Of a DNA stretch of 64,000 bases, positions 8,990-18,580 are shown piece after piece. A model generated the notes under the pieces. It saw nothing but the letters and a program-made list of their open reading frames with translations. It searched no databases and was not told the origin of the DNA. Location of the stretch: positions 214,246 to 278,245 of the forward strand of contig JARULA010000003.1 in NCBI GenBank assembly GCA_029688995.1, given 5' to 3'. The number at the start of each line of letters is the position of its first letter. The stretch's first letter is position 1. The position numbers were made by a program, and so were the translations under genes. This DNA comes from Marinilabiliaceae bacterium ANBcel2 (GTDB lineage: Bacteria; Bacteroidota; Bacteroidia; Bacteroidales; Marinilabiliaceae).

Positions 8990-10555
8990 ATGAGTGAACC
9001 AAGCAAGAAAAAGGATGGCTTTTTTAAAAGGATCCTTGATAAAGTTGAGATAGTTGGAAATAAATTACCGCAGCCGGTAACTCTTTTTGCCATGCTTATG
9101 GGAATTGTGCTGATTCTATCCTGGATTTTTGGCGGGGTGACAGTTCAAATGCCTGGTACAGGGGGTGCTACCGGTATTGAAGAGGAGTTTATTTCGGTTA
9201 AAAATTTGTTGACCAAAGATGGTTTGCAAAGAATATTTACCAATATGGTTGATGTGTTTGCCGAGTTTCCTCCGCTTGGTTTGGTGCTGGTTGTTATGTT
9301 GGGTATAGGTGTTGCTGAACATACAGGAATGATAGCTGTTGCTTTAAGAGTTTTTGTTTCTAAAGTACCTAAATATCTTATAACATTTTCAATAGTTGTT
9401 GCCGGAATGGTAAGTTCTGTTGCTGCTGATGCAGGTTATGTTGTGCTTATTCCTATGGGAGCTGCCATTTTTATGGGATTGGGACGCCATCCTCTTGCCG
9501 GTATTGGTGCTGCCTTTGCTGGTGTTTCGGGCGGATTTGGAGCCAATTTTTTACCCACCGGACTTGATCCTATGATTGCTGCTTTTACCGAACCTGCAGC
9601 ACAAATTGTTAATCCTGAATATACTGTTAATCCACTCTCTAATTACTATCTTATGGCAGCTTCGGTGCCTTTAGTTGGTTTGGCGGGAACATGGGTTACC
9701 GAAAAGATTTTGGTGCCTCGCCTGGGACTCTACTCTGCCGAAGAGGAGGGTGTTGAAATTGAAGCTCATGAGAATGAAGTTACACCGCTTGAGAAAAAAG
9801 CGTTAAAGTGGTCAATGCTTTCGGTAGTTGCTTTTATAGGATTAATTGTTGCTGCTGTAGTACCTGAAAATGGGCTTTTAAGAGGAGATGTTGATGAGGT
9901 TACAGGGAGCCCCAGCTTTAGACCTTTTTATGACTCCCTTGTGCCTATAATGTTTCTGCTTTTTTTTATTGGCGGATTGGTATATGGTATTGTGGCTAAA
10001 ACCATTAGAAGTGATAAAGATGTTTCGGATATGACTGCTAAGTCGATGTCGACAATGGGACTCTATATTGTTATTGCATTTGTTGCTTCTCAGTTTGTAG
10101 CCTACTTTAACTGGTCAAATTTGGGAAGTGTATTGGCAGTTAAAGGATCGGACGGACTTAATGCAATTGGGTTTACCGGTATGCCTTTGCTGGTCTCTTT
10201 TATTTTAATTTCGTCGCTTGTAAACCTTGTTATGGGAAGTGCTTCTGCCAAGTGGGCACTACTTGCACCTATTTTTGTTCCAATGCTTATGTATATGGGA
10301 TACTCTCCCGAGACCACCCAGGCTGCATATCGTATTGGAGATTCATATTCAAACATATTAACACCTCTGCTTCCATACTTTCCTTTAATTATTGTTTTTG
10401 CTCAAAAATATGTGAAGAATGTTGGTATAGGTACTATAATATCGATGATGCTGCCTTATGCAGTTGCTTTTATGGTTGTTCGTATTCCAATGTTTATTTT
10501 ATGGATTTGGTTAGAACTTCCTTTAGGAATTGAAGGTCCCATATTTTATCCTTAA
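8990..10555 (+). CDS. AbgT-family transporter
   Basis: This 521-residue inner-membrane protein has about ten to twelve hydrophobic segments. AbgT landmarks are KLPQPVTLFAML near the N-terminus, AGVSGGFGANFLPTGLDP (about residues 177-194, first hairpin) and [20 protein letters not shown] (about 411-430, second hairpin). Family members take up p-aminobenzoyl-glutamate or export sulfonamide-type antimetabolites; which applies here is not visible. A second, more diverged paralogue lies at 47428-48965. It is followed after 50 bases by the NAD(P)HX repair gene. Confidence 0.9.
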   Translation: MSEPSKKKDGFFKRILDKVEIVGNKLPQPVTLFAMLMGIVLILSWIFGGVTVQMPGTGGATGIEEEFISVKNLLTKDGLQRIFTNMVDVFAEFPPLGLVLVVMLGIGVAEHTGMIAVALRVFVSKVPKYLITFSIVVAGMVSSVAADAGYVVLIPMGAAIFMGLGRHPLAGIGAAFAGVSGGFGANFLPTGLDPMIAAFTEPAAQIVNPEYTVNPLSNYYLMAASVPLVGLAGTWVTEKILVPRLGLYSAEEEGVEIEAHENEVTPLEKKALKWSMLSVVAFIGLIVAAVVPENGLLRGDVDEVTGSPSFRPFYDSLVPIMFLLFFIGGLVYGIVAKTIRSDKDVSDMTAKSMSTMGLYIVIAFVASQFVAYFNWSNLGSVLAVKGSDGLNAIGFTGMPLLVSFILISSLVNLVMGSASAKWALLAPIFVPMLMYMGYSPETTQAAYRIGDSYSNILTPLLPYFPLIIVFAQKYVKNVGIGTIISMMLPYAVAFMVVRIPMFILWIWLELPLGIEGPIFYP

Positions 10556-10605
10556 CTTAACAGCTAAAGCTTAATTTCTCATTTTTATAGAAGAGAGTAA
10601 ACTAT

Positions 10606-12126
10606 ATGAAGATTTTTCCAGTTGAACAGATAGCCGGGATTGATAAGTTTACCGTTGAAAATGAACCCATCTTATCAGTTAATTTGATGGAGCGTGCTGT
10701 AGGTGCTCTTTATGATGAGCTTGCCTGTCGGTATGATGAGGGGCAGAGGTTTATTGTTTTTGCCGGACCGGGAAATAATGGGGGAGATGCTCTTGCTTTA
10801 TCAAGGATCATGCTGCTTGATGGATTTGAGGTGGTTACTGTGCTGTTGCGCTCAAATAATCTCTCAAACGATGCAGAAATTAATCTTGATCGCTTATCTC
10901 ATATAAGGAGTTCAGCATTGGTTTATCTTGACAGAGGCCAACAACTTCCTGTAATAACTCCCGGCGATGTTATTGTAGATGGGTTATTTGGTAGCGGTTT
11001 AAACCGGCCTCTTAAGGGCGAAGCGGCTGATGTGGTTGCTTTTATTAACCGTTCCGAAGTTGAAGTTGTATCAATAGATATCCCTTCGGGATTGATGGGT
11101 GAGGATAATAGTGGTAATTGTCCTTATGCTATAGTTAAAGCTGATTTTACCTATACATTTGAGCTTCCCAAACTCGCATTTATGTTTCCCGAAAATGAGT
11201 GTTATGCCGGGGTATGGAAAGTTGTGCCGATAGGATTATACCCCTCTAAAATAGAGTCCACCCCAACAAATTGGTTTTATACATTAGTTAATGATTGCTC
11301 TCGATTAATACCTAAACGGCGAAAATTTACCCATAAAGGAGATATGGGGCATCTCTTACTTATTGCAGGTAGTTATGGAAAAATTGGAGCTGCAGTACTT
11401 GCCGGTAAAGCCTCTTTGAGGTCAGGTGTCGGATTGTTAACGGTGCATTTGCCGCATAATGGCGGACTCAATTTTCATGCTGCACTGCCCGAGGCGATGG
11501 TTAATATTGACAGATCTGATTTGATGTTTACCGAGCATCCCTCCCTGGATAATTTTTCAGTTGTGGCTGTCGGACCGGGAATTGGGACCAGGGTTAATTG
11601 CACCAAGGCTTTGCGTACTCTTATTTTTGATGTTAAAGAGAAGAGGCTACCCTTTGTGTTGGATGCCGATGCTATTAATATTTTGGCTGCCGAAAAGAAT
11701 CTTTTAAGTGAATTACCTCCAAATACTATAATTACACCACACCCGGGTGAATTTAAGAGGCTGGCCGGGGAGTGGAGTAGTGATTATGAGAGGATGAATA
11801 AGGCTGTAGATATGGCCGTTAAATATAGTATTATTATTGTTTTAAAAGGAGCTTACACTATGGTGGTTACTCCTGATGGTAACTGTTATTTTAACTCTAC
11901 CGGTAATCCCGGTATGGCTACTGGCGGTAGTGGAGATGCTTTAACAGGGGTGATTGCATCTCTTTTGGGTCGGGGTGTTAAGGCTTGTGATGCTGCAGTT
12001 GCCGGTGTTTATCTTCACGGATTGGCAGGAGATATTGCCAAAAAGGAGAGAGGGGAGGATGCTCTTATGGCATCTGATTTAATTGATAAGCTTGGTGATG
12101 CATTTAAAAAAGTACTTGACTATTAG
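10606..12126 (+). CDS. nnr: Bifunctional NAD(P)H-hydrate epimerase / ADP-dependent dehydratase
   Basis: This 506-residue cytosolic enzyme repairs hydrated NAD(P)H. The N-terminal YjeF_N domain (about residues 1-215) epimerises NAD(P)HX and shows FAGPGNNGGDALALSR and DGLFGSGLNRPL. The C-terminal carbohydrate-kinase-like domain (about 225-505) dehydrates it with ADP: HKGDMGHLLLIAGSYGKIGA, ITPHPGEFKRL and GNPGMATGGSGDALTG are visible, the last holding the catalytic aspartate. Length is standard for the fused enzyme. A leader box is not obvious; it may share a transcript with the upstream carrier. Confidence 0.93.
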   Translation: MKIFPVEQIAGIDKFTVENEPILSVNLMERAVGALYDELACRYDEGQRFIVFAGPGNNGGDALALSRIMLLDGFEVVTVLLRSNNLSNDAEINLDRLSHIRSSALVYLDRGQQLPVITPGDVIVDGLFGSGLNRPLKGEAADVVAFINRSEVEVVSIDIPSGLMGEDNSGNCPYAIVKADFTYTFELPKLAFMFPENECYAGVWKVVPIGLYPSKIESTPTNWFYTLVNDCSRLIPKRRKFTHKGDMGHLLLIAGSYGKIGAAVLAGKASLRSGVGLLTVHLPHNGGLNFHAALPEAMVNIDRSDLMFTEHPSLDNFSVVAVGPGIGTRVNCTKALRTLIFDVKEKRLPFVLDADAINILAAEKNLLSELPPNTIITPHPGEFKRLAGEWSSDYERMNKAVDMAVKYSIIIVLKGAYTMVVTPDGNCYFNSTGNPGMATGGSGDALTGVIASLLGRGVKACDAAVAGVYLHGLAGDIAKKERGEDALMASDLIDKLGDAFKKVLDY

Positions 12127-12187
12127 ATAGTGCTGCTTTATATTTGGTTATAATTGTTTTTGCTTTAACATATTAAATTGTATATCG

Positions 12188-13336
12188 ATGAGAAATGTCC
12201 TATATACTATAACTGCTCTTTTTTTACTCTCTTTTTTTGCGGGTTGCTCTTCAAATGAAATAGTGCAGCAAGGTGCAACAACTAATGTTGAAGGGAGTAA
12301 GGCTGATAGTCATGGATTATATTACTATTTGCCTAAAACTGTTATTGATGTTCAGGTAATAGCAGAAAAACGAGTCGAAAAGGCAGGTCCTTTTTACCGT
12401 TTTGCAGGCAGATTTTTGAATTTATCTGATTTAATTACCGAGGATGTAGAGGAGTGGCGTATTGTTGGTGCAAATATATCGGTGAGCTCTGTTCCCGACC
12501 CCGATCGCCTATTCAGGGTAACCACTCAAGGCGTACCTGCTATGGCAGCGCTGGAGTTAACCGATGAAGGCATTTTAAAAAGTATTAATATTAGGGATAA
12601 CTTGAAAAGTGATGCCATCTCTGTTAATGGTGGGGAAAGAGATTATGATACTGATTTAAAGAGTTTTGGAGATTTATCAGATGTGATTTCATTAAATGAT
12701 TTAACCTTTGATGACACACCCTATACCGGTGAGCAGTTAGTAAGAAGTAGTACTACTGCTATGGCTGAGGAGGCCTCAAGAGAGATTGGTTATCTACGTG
12801 AGAACAGAACACGATTAATTGACGGGGATTTTGAGATATTGCCTCCCGATGGAGCTGCCTACGAGATTCTTTTAAATGAGATTGATAAAAAAGAGAATGC
12901 ATATCTTGATCTTTTCAGGGGCAAATCTACAAGAGAGCGCTATGTAAAAAGTTATCAGTTTATACCTTCGGCCGATAAATCTCTTAATGCAACCCTTTTG
13001 AGATTTTCGCATCGCAACGGATTTCTTGACAGGGATGATGTTAGTGGAACACCGGTCTATATAAACATTAAAACTGATAAAGATGGGGGAGTTAACCTTA
13101 TTGATGAGGAGGTTGTTGAACGAAGAGAGGATCCTAAACGCGGAGTTGCATACTGTATGCCGGCTGTGGCTGAAGTTAGTATTGTTGATCGCACCTTAAC
13201 TCTTGTGACCCGGGAGGTCTATCTTGGTCAATTTGGTCATATATTGCGTCTGCCCGAGGATCTTTTTGATGGTGATAATAGTGGTGCTCTTTTTAACCCA
13301 ACTACCGGAGCTTTAAAACAGGTTGTGAGGTGGTAA
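12188..13336 (+). CDS. DUF4831-type lipoprotein
   Basis: This 382-residue protein starts with a lipoprotein signal peptide: a hydrophobic stretch and the lipobox FFAGC with the cysteine at about residue 20. The next part, YYYLPKTVIDVQV and KAGPFYRFAGRFL, resembles the DUF4831 family that I associate with Bacteroidota; function is unknown. It should sit in the periplasm or at the outer membrane. The 3' end overlaps the following ABC exporter gene by seven bases, so the two are probably coupled. Confidence 0.7.
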   Translation: MRNVLYTITALFLLSFFAGCSSNEIVQQGATTNVEGSKADSHGLYYYLPKTVIDVQVIAEKRVEKAGPFYRFAGRFLNLSDLITEDVEEWRIVGANISVSSVPDPDRLFRVTTQGVPAMAALELTDEGILKSINIRDNLKSDAISVNGGERDYDTDLKSFGDLSDVISLNDLTFDDTPYTGEQLVRSSTTAMAEEASREIGYLRENRTRLIDGDFEILPPDGAAYEILLNEIDKKENAYLDLFRGKSTRERYVKSYQFIPSADKSLNATLLRFSHRNGFLDRDDVSGTPVYINIKTDKDGGVNLIDEEVVERREDPKRGVAYCMPAVAEVSIVDRTLTLVTREVYLGQFGHILRLPEDLFDGDNSGALFNPTTGALKQVVRW

Positions 13337-15144
13337 AGTCTCGAAGGCAAATATCAACTATCTTAAAATATATATGGAGAAGCTCTCCGGGCTGGACATT
13401 AATAAATATAGTTTTTGTTTTTATAAGGGGCTTTTTGCCCCTTTTATTGCTTTTTTTGGTTAAGCTATTGGTTGATGAGATTCAAACCATTATGCAACTA
13501 CCGGTTGATCAACGTGAGCTTACAACTGTTATGCCCATTTTATTTGTTGCGGCTGCTATTTTTTTGGTTAATGCTGTTTCAGCCTCTTTATCAAAACTTA
13601 TAAGGGAGAAGCAATCTTTTGCCATAACCGATTTTTTTGATAATTTGATTCATGATAAGATAGGCAGACTGCAATATGGGTATTTTGAGCATCCCGAGTA
13701 TCAAAGTGTTTTTTATCGTGCTTTAAACGAAGCTGCTTACAGACCTTCGCGTATTTTTTATGGGGTTGTCGGATTGTCACAAAATTTTATTACAATTATT
13801 GTTTTGGGGGGAGTGCTTGTTATGGTTCACTGGTCGGTACTTCTTATTTTAATTGCTGTTACTATACCAATAACTGTAATACGACTGTTTCATGCCCGTA
13901 AGCTTTTTAGATTTAAAAAGAGACATACTGTTATGGAGCGGGAGGTCAATTATTATAACCGCTTGTTAACAGCACCTGAGTTTGCCAAGGAGGTAAGAGT
14001 TTTCGATTTGGGCTCTCTCTTTAGACGTCGTTACTACTCCTTAAAGGAGCGTTGGCGAAAAGCACAATATAAAATGCTTGCCAATAAAACACAAAAAGAG
14101 TTTATAGTGCAGTTAGTTGTTGCTGCCACTTTTTTTGGGATCTACTCTTTAATTGCATTAAGAGCCTTTAGCGGAGATATTACAATTGGTGAGGTGGTTC
14201 TATACTTTATGGCTCTGCAACGCGGATACTCTTATTTGCAGCAGTTATTGGGTCAGATTACAGCTCTTTATGGGGATTCTCTTTTTTTGGATAACCTATT
14301 TGAGTTCTTAAACCTAAAGGAGTCAAAAGATGCTATTGCTGTTTCATCTATCGATAGAGCAGCTGAAAAGGATTTTCCTGCTCAGTTAAAAGAGGGGATA
14401 GAGTTTAAAAATATAGATTTTCATTACCCCTCAAACAGCAGGTGGGTATTAAAAGATCTCAGCTTTAATGTTAAGGCAGGGGAGACAGTTGCTATTGTAG
14501 GTTCTAATGGTTGTGGAAAGAGCACCCTGGTAAAACTTTTATGTAGCTTATATTTACCCGTAAAGGGAGATATTACTATTGATGGAGTAAATCTGCAATC
14601 TATCTCTCCATCTCAACGCATTTCTAATATAGGTGTTATTTTTCAGGATTTCATTCTCTATAATGTTACTGCAGCTGAGAATGTATGGTTTGGAGATGTA
14701 AGGCGCAAAAAGGATCAGTTTTTTATTAGAGAAGCAGCTCAACTCTCGGGCATTGATGGTGTTATTAGCTCATTTAAAAAAGGTTATAACACAACTATGG
14801 GTACACTTTTTGAAGGAAGCGAACCTCTTAGCCCGGGCCAATGGCAACGTCTTGCTTTAGCCCGTACATTTTATAATGATGCTCAAATAGTAATATTGGA
14901 TGAGCCTACTAGTTCACTTGATGCTTTTTCTGAGGCACGACTTTTAAAATATATATTCTCTTTAACTAAAGGAAGAACCTCCATAATAATAAGCCATCGT
15001 CTCTCCACAATAAAGATGGCCGATCGAATAGTTGTTGTGGACGATAAAAGAGTTGTTGAAACAGGCTCTTATGATGAGCTTATGCAAAAAGAGGGAAGTA
15101 GGTTTAAAGAGATGGTGAACTCTTTATCAGACTTCTCGATATAG
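13330..15144 (+). CDS. ABC exporter half-transporter (permease fused to ATPase)
   Basis: The 604-residue protein has six predicted membrane helices (about residues 20-310) and a C-terminal nucleotide-binding domain. Walker A is VGSNGCGKST (about residue 391-400), the signature is LSPGQWQRLALAR (a variant of LSGGQ with P in place of the second residue), Walker B is IVILDEPTSSLD, and the switch histidine is in IIISHRL. The start codon is GTG, overlapping the stop of the DUF4831 gene by seven bases. This type exports lipids, peptides or drugs as a dimer; substrate unknown. Confidence 0.88.
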   Translation: MVKSRRQISTILKYIWRSSPGWTLINIVFVFIRGFLPLLLLFLVKLLVDEIQTIMQLPVDQRELTTVMPILFVAAAIFLVNAVSASLSKLIREKQSFAITDFFDNLIHDKIGRLQYGYFEHPEYQSVFYRALNEAAYRPSRIFYGVVGLSQNFITIIVLGGVLVMVHWSVLLILIAVTIPITVIRLFHARKLFRFKKRHTVMEREVNYYNRLLTAPEFAKEVRVFDLGSLFRRRYYSLKERWRKAQYKMLANKTQKEFIVQLVVAATFFGIYSLIALRAFSGDITIGEVVLYFMALQRGYSYLQQLLGQITALYGDSLFLDNLFEFLNLKESKDAIAVSSIDRAAEKDFPAQLKEGIEFKNIDFHYPSNSRWVLKDLSFNVKAGETVAIVGSNGCGKSTLVKLLCSLYLPVKGDITIDGVNLQSISPSQRISNIGVIFQDFILYNVTAAENVWFGDVRRKKDQFFIREAAQLSGIDGVISSFKKGYNTTMGTLFEGSEPLSPGQWQRLALARTFYNDAQIVILDEPTSSLDAFSEARLLKYIFSLTKGRTSIIISHRLSTIKMADRIVVVDDKRVVETGSYDELMQKEGSRFKEMVNSLSDFSI

Positions 15145-15176
15145 TATAAAACAACTATTTTTAGCTAAATTGGATA

Positions 15177-16631
15177 TTACTCTAAAGTATATTTAATACC
15201 GCTAAAAACTCCCATGTAATAAGGCTTATAGCTTACCGGATGATCTTTGTTAATATTATTTATAAAGTAGTTTATCCTGGGTTCAACTGAAAAAGAGAAA
15301 GGTCCATATACAGGAACAGTAAATCCTATACCTGCATGAGTGCTCCAGTTAACAGTTGAAAGTCCGTCGGTCGATCCAATATTAACATTTTCACTTTCAC
15401 TGTTAAAATATGCATTGTTATTTAAAAGCCAATTACTGCTAAATCCGCCCGCCAGTGAAAGAGTGATCTCTTCATTAAAGATAAAGTAACGAAAGGTTAA
15501 AGGGACTTCAATATATTCAAGTTGCTGCTCAATTACTCCTTTATTATTAACTGCTGTTGAGGCCTCAGGTGCTAGTCGCACACTAATTTCATTTGTTGCA
15601 GCTCCCGCCAACGAGGTAGTTGCTGTCATCGATTTTTGCGTATTTATATCTCCCATTGAGTTGTTTAAGGAGACGCTTTTTACTTTTACATTATCACCCC
15701 TGTCGCTTGTATTAAGAGCAAAAATATGTTGGTCGCCCGACCTTGGATGTACTTCCTGACCTAACCGGGCAAACATTACTCCCGATTCAATCGCCCACTT
15801 GTCACTCATTTCAATGGAGATGTTTAATCCGCCACCTGTTGAGGTTATCCCCTTTTCGGTATAGGGAGATGATGGAGCCATAGCAGTACTAAAATTGCCT
15901 GATGTATTTCTAAAACTATATCCGGATGAGAGCATACCACTTAGGTGTATCCGTCGGGCTCTTTTCTCTTCTGGTACAAATTCATTGGAGTATTCAGCAT
16001 CGAAGATATTATTTTGAACGTTAAATATGTTCTTAATCTTATCTATATCCTTTACTGCAAAATACTCCTTAATAACACTTTTTTTCTCATTTTGAGGAAA
16101 CAGTTCGGGTGAGTGATTGATATTTTGAAACTCAACTATATCGTTGCTTACCGAGGTGTGAGTTTTATCCTTTACCTCTCCATTGCTAAGTTTTGCTGCC
16201 AGATGATCATTATATAAATTTCCCGGAGTGGTTGTCTTCTCTCTGTTGTCGGGAACCGACAGGTCAACCGAAGCAACCTCTTTGCTCTCTTCTTCCTTTA
16301 TACTACCAGATGATATATTGCTATCAGAGCTAATTTGCTTATCCTCCTCTTTATGGAATTGAACTGATTCGGCTCTGTAGGAGGGGGAGTAGCTACTCTC
16401 ACTTTGTTCATCTGTTAAACTAAAACTGTTATATAGAAAGTTTGCTCCAGTAATGGTCAGTAGTGCAATAGCAGCAGCTGCAGCATAGCGCTTAAAGATA
16501 ACAACCTTGTTAGCTCTCTTTTTTTGATCAAGAGACGCTTCAATTTTGTCCCACACATTTGGGTTGGGATTAACCCTTAGTGATTTAATGTGGCGTTTGT
16601 ATCTTTTTTCTATGTTATTCAAATCGCCCAT
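15177..16631 (-). CDS. Anti-sigma-like protein with C-terminal beta-barrel-like domain
   Basis: The 484-residue protein has three parts. Residues 1-45 are charged and cytoplasmic with NPNPNVWDKIEASLDQKK, typical of the N-terminus of Bacteroidota anti-sigma-like proteins encoded behind ECF factors. A single membrane helix follows (about residues 47-67, AAAAAIALLTITGANFLY). After a low-complexity periplasmic linker (about 70-225), residues about 228-484 look like an outer-membrane barrel: alternating strands, HLSGMLSSGYSF, WAIESGVMFARLGQ and a final aromatic strand SGIKYTL. It overlaps the upstream ECF sigma gene by 13 bases, so it most likely controls that sigma factor. Confidence 0.7.
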   Translation of the reverse strand: MGDLNNIEKRYKRHIKSLRVNPNPNVWDKIEASLDQKKRANKVVIFKRYAAAAAIALLTITGANFLYNSFSLTDEQSESSYSPSYRAESVQFHKEEDKQISSDSNISSGSIKEEESKEVASVDLSVPDNREKTTTPGNLYNDHLAAKLSNGEVKDKTHTSVSNDIVEFQNINHSPELFPQNEKKSVIKEYFAVKDIDKIKNIFNVQNNIFDAEYSNEFVPEEKRARRIHLSGMLSSGYSFRNTSGNFSTAMAPSSPYTEKGITSTGGGLNISIEMSDKWAIESGVMFARLGQEVHPRSGDQHIFALNTSDRGDNVKVKSVSLNNSMGDINTQKSMTATTSLAGAATNEISVRLAPEASTAVNNKGVIEQQLEYIEVPLTFRYFIFNEEITLSLAGGFSSNWLLNNNAYFNSESENVNIGSTDGLSTVNWSTHAGIGFTVPVYGPFSFSVEPRINYFINNINKDHPVSYKPYYMGVFSGIKYTLE

Positions 16632-17197
16632 AGTTTTTTCTTTTTAACCGTTTTTTTTTCCAGCCGGTTTTTAATCCATCTTCTGGCTCTGGAAAGATTA
16701 GATTTGCTTGTGCCAATTGATATATTAAGCTGGTTTGCAATTTCATTATGTGAATACTCTTCCAATACATAGAGCTTAAAAACCATTTGATACTTTTTAG
16801 GCAGCTCTTCTATAATAGCCAGCACCTCCTTTAAGCTTACAGCATCACTACTATCATCCTCTTCACTGTCTGCAGAGTCACTCTCTTTTTCGTTAAAATT
16901 AGTAAGATATGACTCATCTAAAAATGTATATTTTTTATTTTTTCTAAACTCCTCCAATATGCTGTTTACCATCAATCTTCTCATCCATCCTTCTATAGAG
17001 CCGCTTCCTTTATACTGATCAATTTTATCAAAAATTTTTAAAAACCCTTCATGTAAAAAGTCTTCGGCATCCTCCCTGTTTTTAGTGTACCTAATGCAAA
17101 CAGCGAGTAATTGAGGCGCATAAAGCTCATATAGCTTTTTTTGAGCCTCTCGCTTCCCCTTTTTACAATTCTCTATGATTTCGTTTAACCCTATCAC
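16619..17197 (-). CDS. ECF-family RNA polymerase sigma factor
   Basis: This 192-residue protein has the two ECF core domains. Sigma region 2 covers about residues 20-88 (LYAPQLLAVCIRYTKNREDAEDFLHEGFLKIF), and region 4 covers about residues 125-180 (LPKKYQMVFKLYVLEEYSHNEIA, helix-turn-helix with GTSKSNLSRAR). The linker is long and acidic (SDSADSEEDDSSD). It directs RNA polymerase to a small regulon, normally held off by the overlapping anti-sigma-like protein. Both are on the minus strand; the pair is a familiar Bacteroidota arrangement. The signal is unknown. Confidence 0.93.
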   Translation of the reverse strand: MIGLNEIIENCKKGKREAQKKLYELYAPQLLAVCIRYTKNREDAEDFLHEGFLKIFDKIDQYKGSGSIEGWMRRLMVNSILEEFRKNKKYTFLDESYLTNFNEKESDSADSEEDDSSDAVSLKEVLAIIEELPKKYQMVFKLYVLEEYSHNEIANQLNISIGTSKSNLSRARRWIKNRLEKKTVKKKKLWAI

Positions 17198-17308
17198 TTA
17201 GTCCTGACATTCAATATTGTTTTAGAGGAGAAATCTCCATCGCACCTTCATCCGTTTTACAGATGAGTTTTATTTGTTGAGGTTGCGCTGATTTTAATTA
17301 GAAGATAA

Positions 17309-17761
17309 TCAGAACACCTTTTTTGCTCTATCCATATCTCTTTTAGCATCCTTTTGCTTAAGAGACTCCCGTTTGTCATACTTCTTTTTACCTTTTGCAA
17401 GTCCTATTTGAAGTTTGGCAAACCCTCTTTCATTTATAAACAATCTTAAAGGTATAATTGTTAAGCCTGTCTCTTTTGTTTTACGCAAAAGCTTTTTAAG
17501 CTCTTTTTTTTGCAGTAAAAGCTTTCTCTCCCTTGCCGGTTTATGGTTGTTGTAGGTTCCGTAAAAATATTCAGCTATATTAATCCCTTTTACCCAAAGT
17601 TCACCCCGGGAAAAATAACAAAAAGAATCTACCAGTCCGGCCTTCCCCGCTCTTATCGATTTTATTTCGGTTCCTGCAAGCTGAATGCCGGCAACATACT
17701 TCTCAATAATTTCATAATCAAAAAAGGCTCTTTTATTTTTTATGTTGATTCTGCTTGCCAT
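17309..17761 (-). CDS. smpB: SsrA-binding protein SmpB
   Basis: SmpB brings tmRNA to stalled ribosomes for rescue. I choose the ATG at 17761 ([17 protein letters not shown], 150 residues); an ATG three codons further upstream is also possible. Landmarks are [25 protein letters not shown] and [11 protein letters not shown], and the lysine-rich C-terminal tail [11 protein letters not shown] that enters the mRNA channel. Length fits the family. No ssrA RNA gene was recognised in the window. Confidence 0.93.
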   Translation of the reverse strand: MASRINIKNKRAFFDYEIIEKYVAGIQLAGTEIKSIRAGKAGLVDSFCYFSRGELWVKGINIAEYFYGTYNNHKPARERKLLLQKKELKKLLRKTKETGLTIIPLRLFINERGFAKLQIGLAKGKKKYDKRESLKQKDAKRDMDRAKKVF

Positions 17762-17774
17762 CATAAACAATCCC

Positions 17775-18359
17775 TTATATAATAATTTTTAGTAGAGCAA
17801 ATTTAATAAAATATGGAGTAATGTGTATTATCCCTGCGATTAAAACACTTATAACTAAATTGTGTTCGATCCTTATTCCCGGCAGATAGCTTACAGCATG
17901 CCATATTATATAAATAGAGTAAAAAGTAAGCAGGTGTAATATTATTAATTCAGGGATGAGGTTAATTATAAAAGTAATTATATACCATAGACCAGATGGG
18001 TAGGCTACTATACTAAAAATTAATCTGGGTGAAGCAGGAATATGCATTTTTGGCAATATCCATTTAAGCATTAAAAATGATAGATAGAGCCCGACAAAAA
18101 GTGATGCAAAGCTTACTGTAGCATGTTTAATTGCCAGTTCTGAATTAAAAGCCTGATGATTAATGGCAAAATTTATAAATGTTGCCACAGCACATAAGGC
18201 TATAAGTGGAAGAGAAAAATCTGATAGTATTTCATTAATACTTTTATTTTCTCTGTGAATACTCTTCCACTCTTCTCCCGGTTTAATAATAAGGTTTTTT
18301 ATCCTTAAAACAAGATTCTTGTAAAGTCCTTTTGTTGTTACAGACTTGTTGCTGCTCAT
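17775..18359 (-). CDS. Yip1-family membrane protein
   Basis: This 194-residue protein has about five hydrophobic helices after a short polar N-terminus containing [15 protein letters not shown], a hallmark of bacterial Yip1-domain (formerly DUF1282-like) proteins. It should be an inner-membrane protein. Function in bacteria is not established. It is 13 bases upstream of smpB on the same strand and may be co-transcribed with it. Confidence 0.65.
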   Translation of the reverse strand: MSSNKSVTTKGLYKNLVLRIKNLIIKPGEEWKSIHRENKSINEILSDFSLPLIALCAVATFINFAINHQAFNSELAIKHATVSFASLFVGLYLSFLMLKWILPKMHIPASPRLIFSIVAYPSGLWYIITFIINLIPELIILHLLTFYSIYIIWHAVSYLPGIRIEHNLVISVLIAGIIHITPYFIKFALLKIII

Positions 18360-18538
18360 TTTTTTAGTTTAATAGATATTGGCAAAAATATAAAAATGGT
18401 TTAACCATTTAGATTAAATCGAGAAAATTAACTTTTATGTGGGAGTTAAATTGTTAGTCTCTATAGCTTACTATTTTGCTTTTTTTAGTGCAGTGTTACT
18501 ATTTTGAGTTTAGTACCACAATATTATCTATCAAAGAT

Positions 18539-18546
18539 TATCTTTG
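18539..18546 (+). promoter_or_regulatory. -7 promoter box for miaA
   Basis: TATCTTTG matches the Bacteroidota -7 consensus TAnnTTTG. It lies 35 bases before the ATG at 18581 and downstream of the alternative longer start at 18476, so it supports the shorter miaA reading frame. Confidence 0.6.
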
Positions 18547-18580
18547 CATAAAATATAGTAGAACAATTATAAAATTAAAA

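Noticed and set aside
18476..18580. Longer miaA start adding 35 residues
   Set aside because: A TAnnTTTG promoter box at 18539 lies inside it, and the P-loop spacing fits the ATG at 18581.
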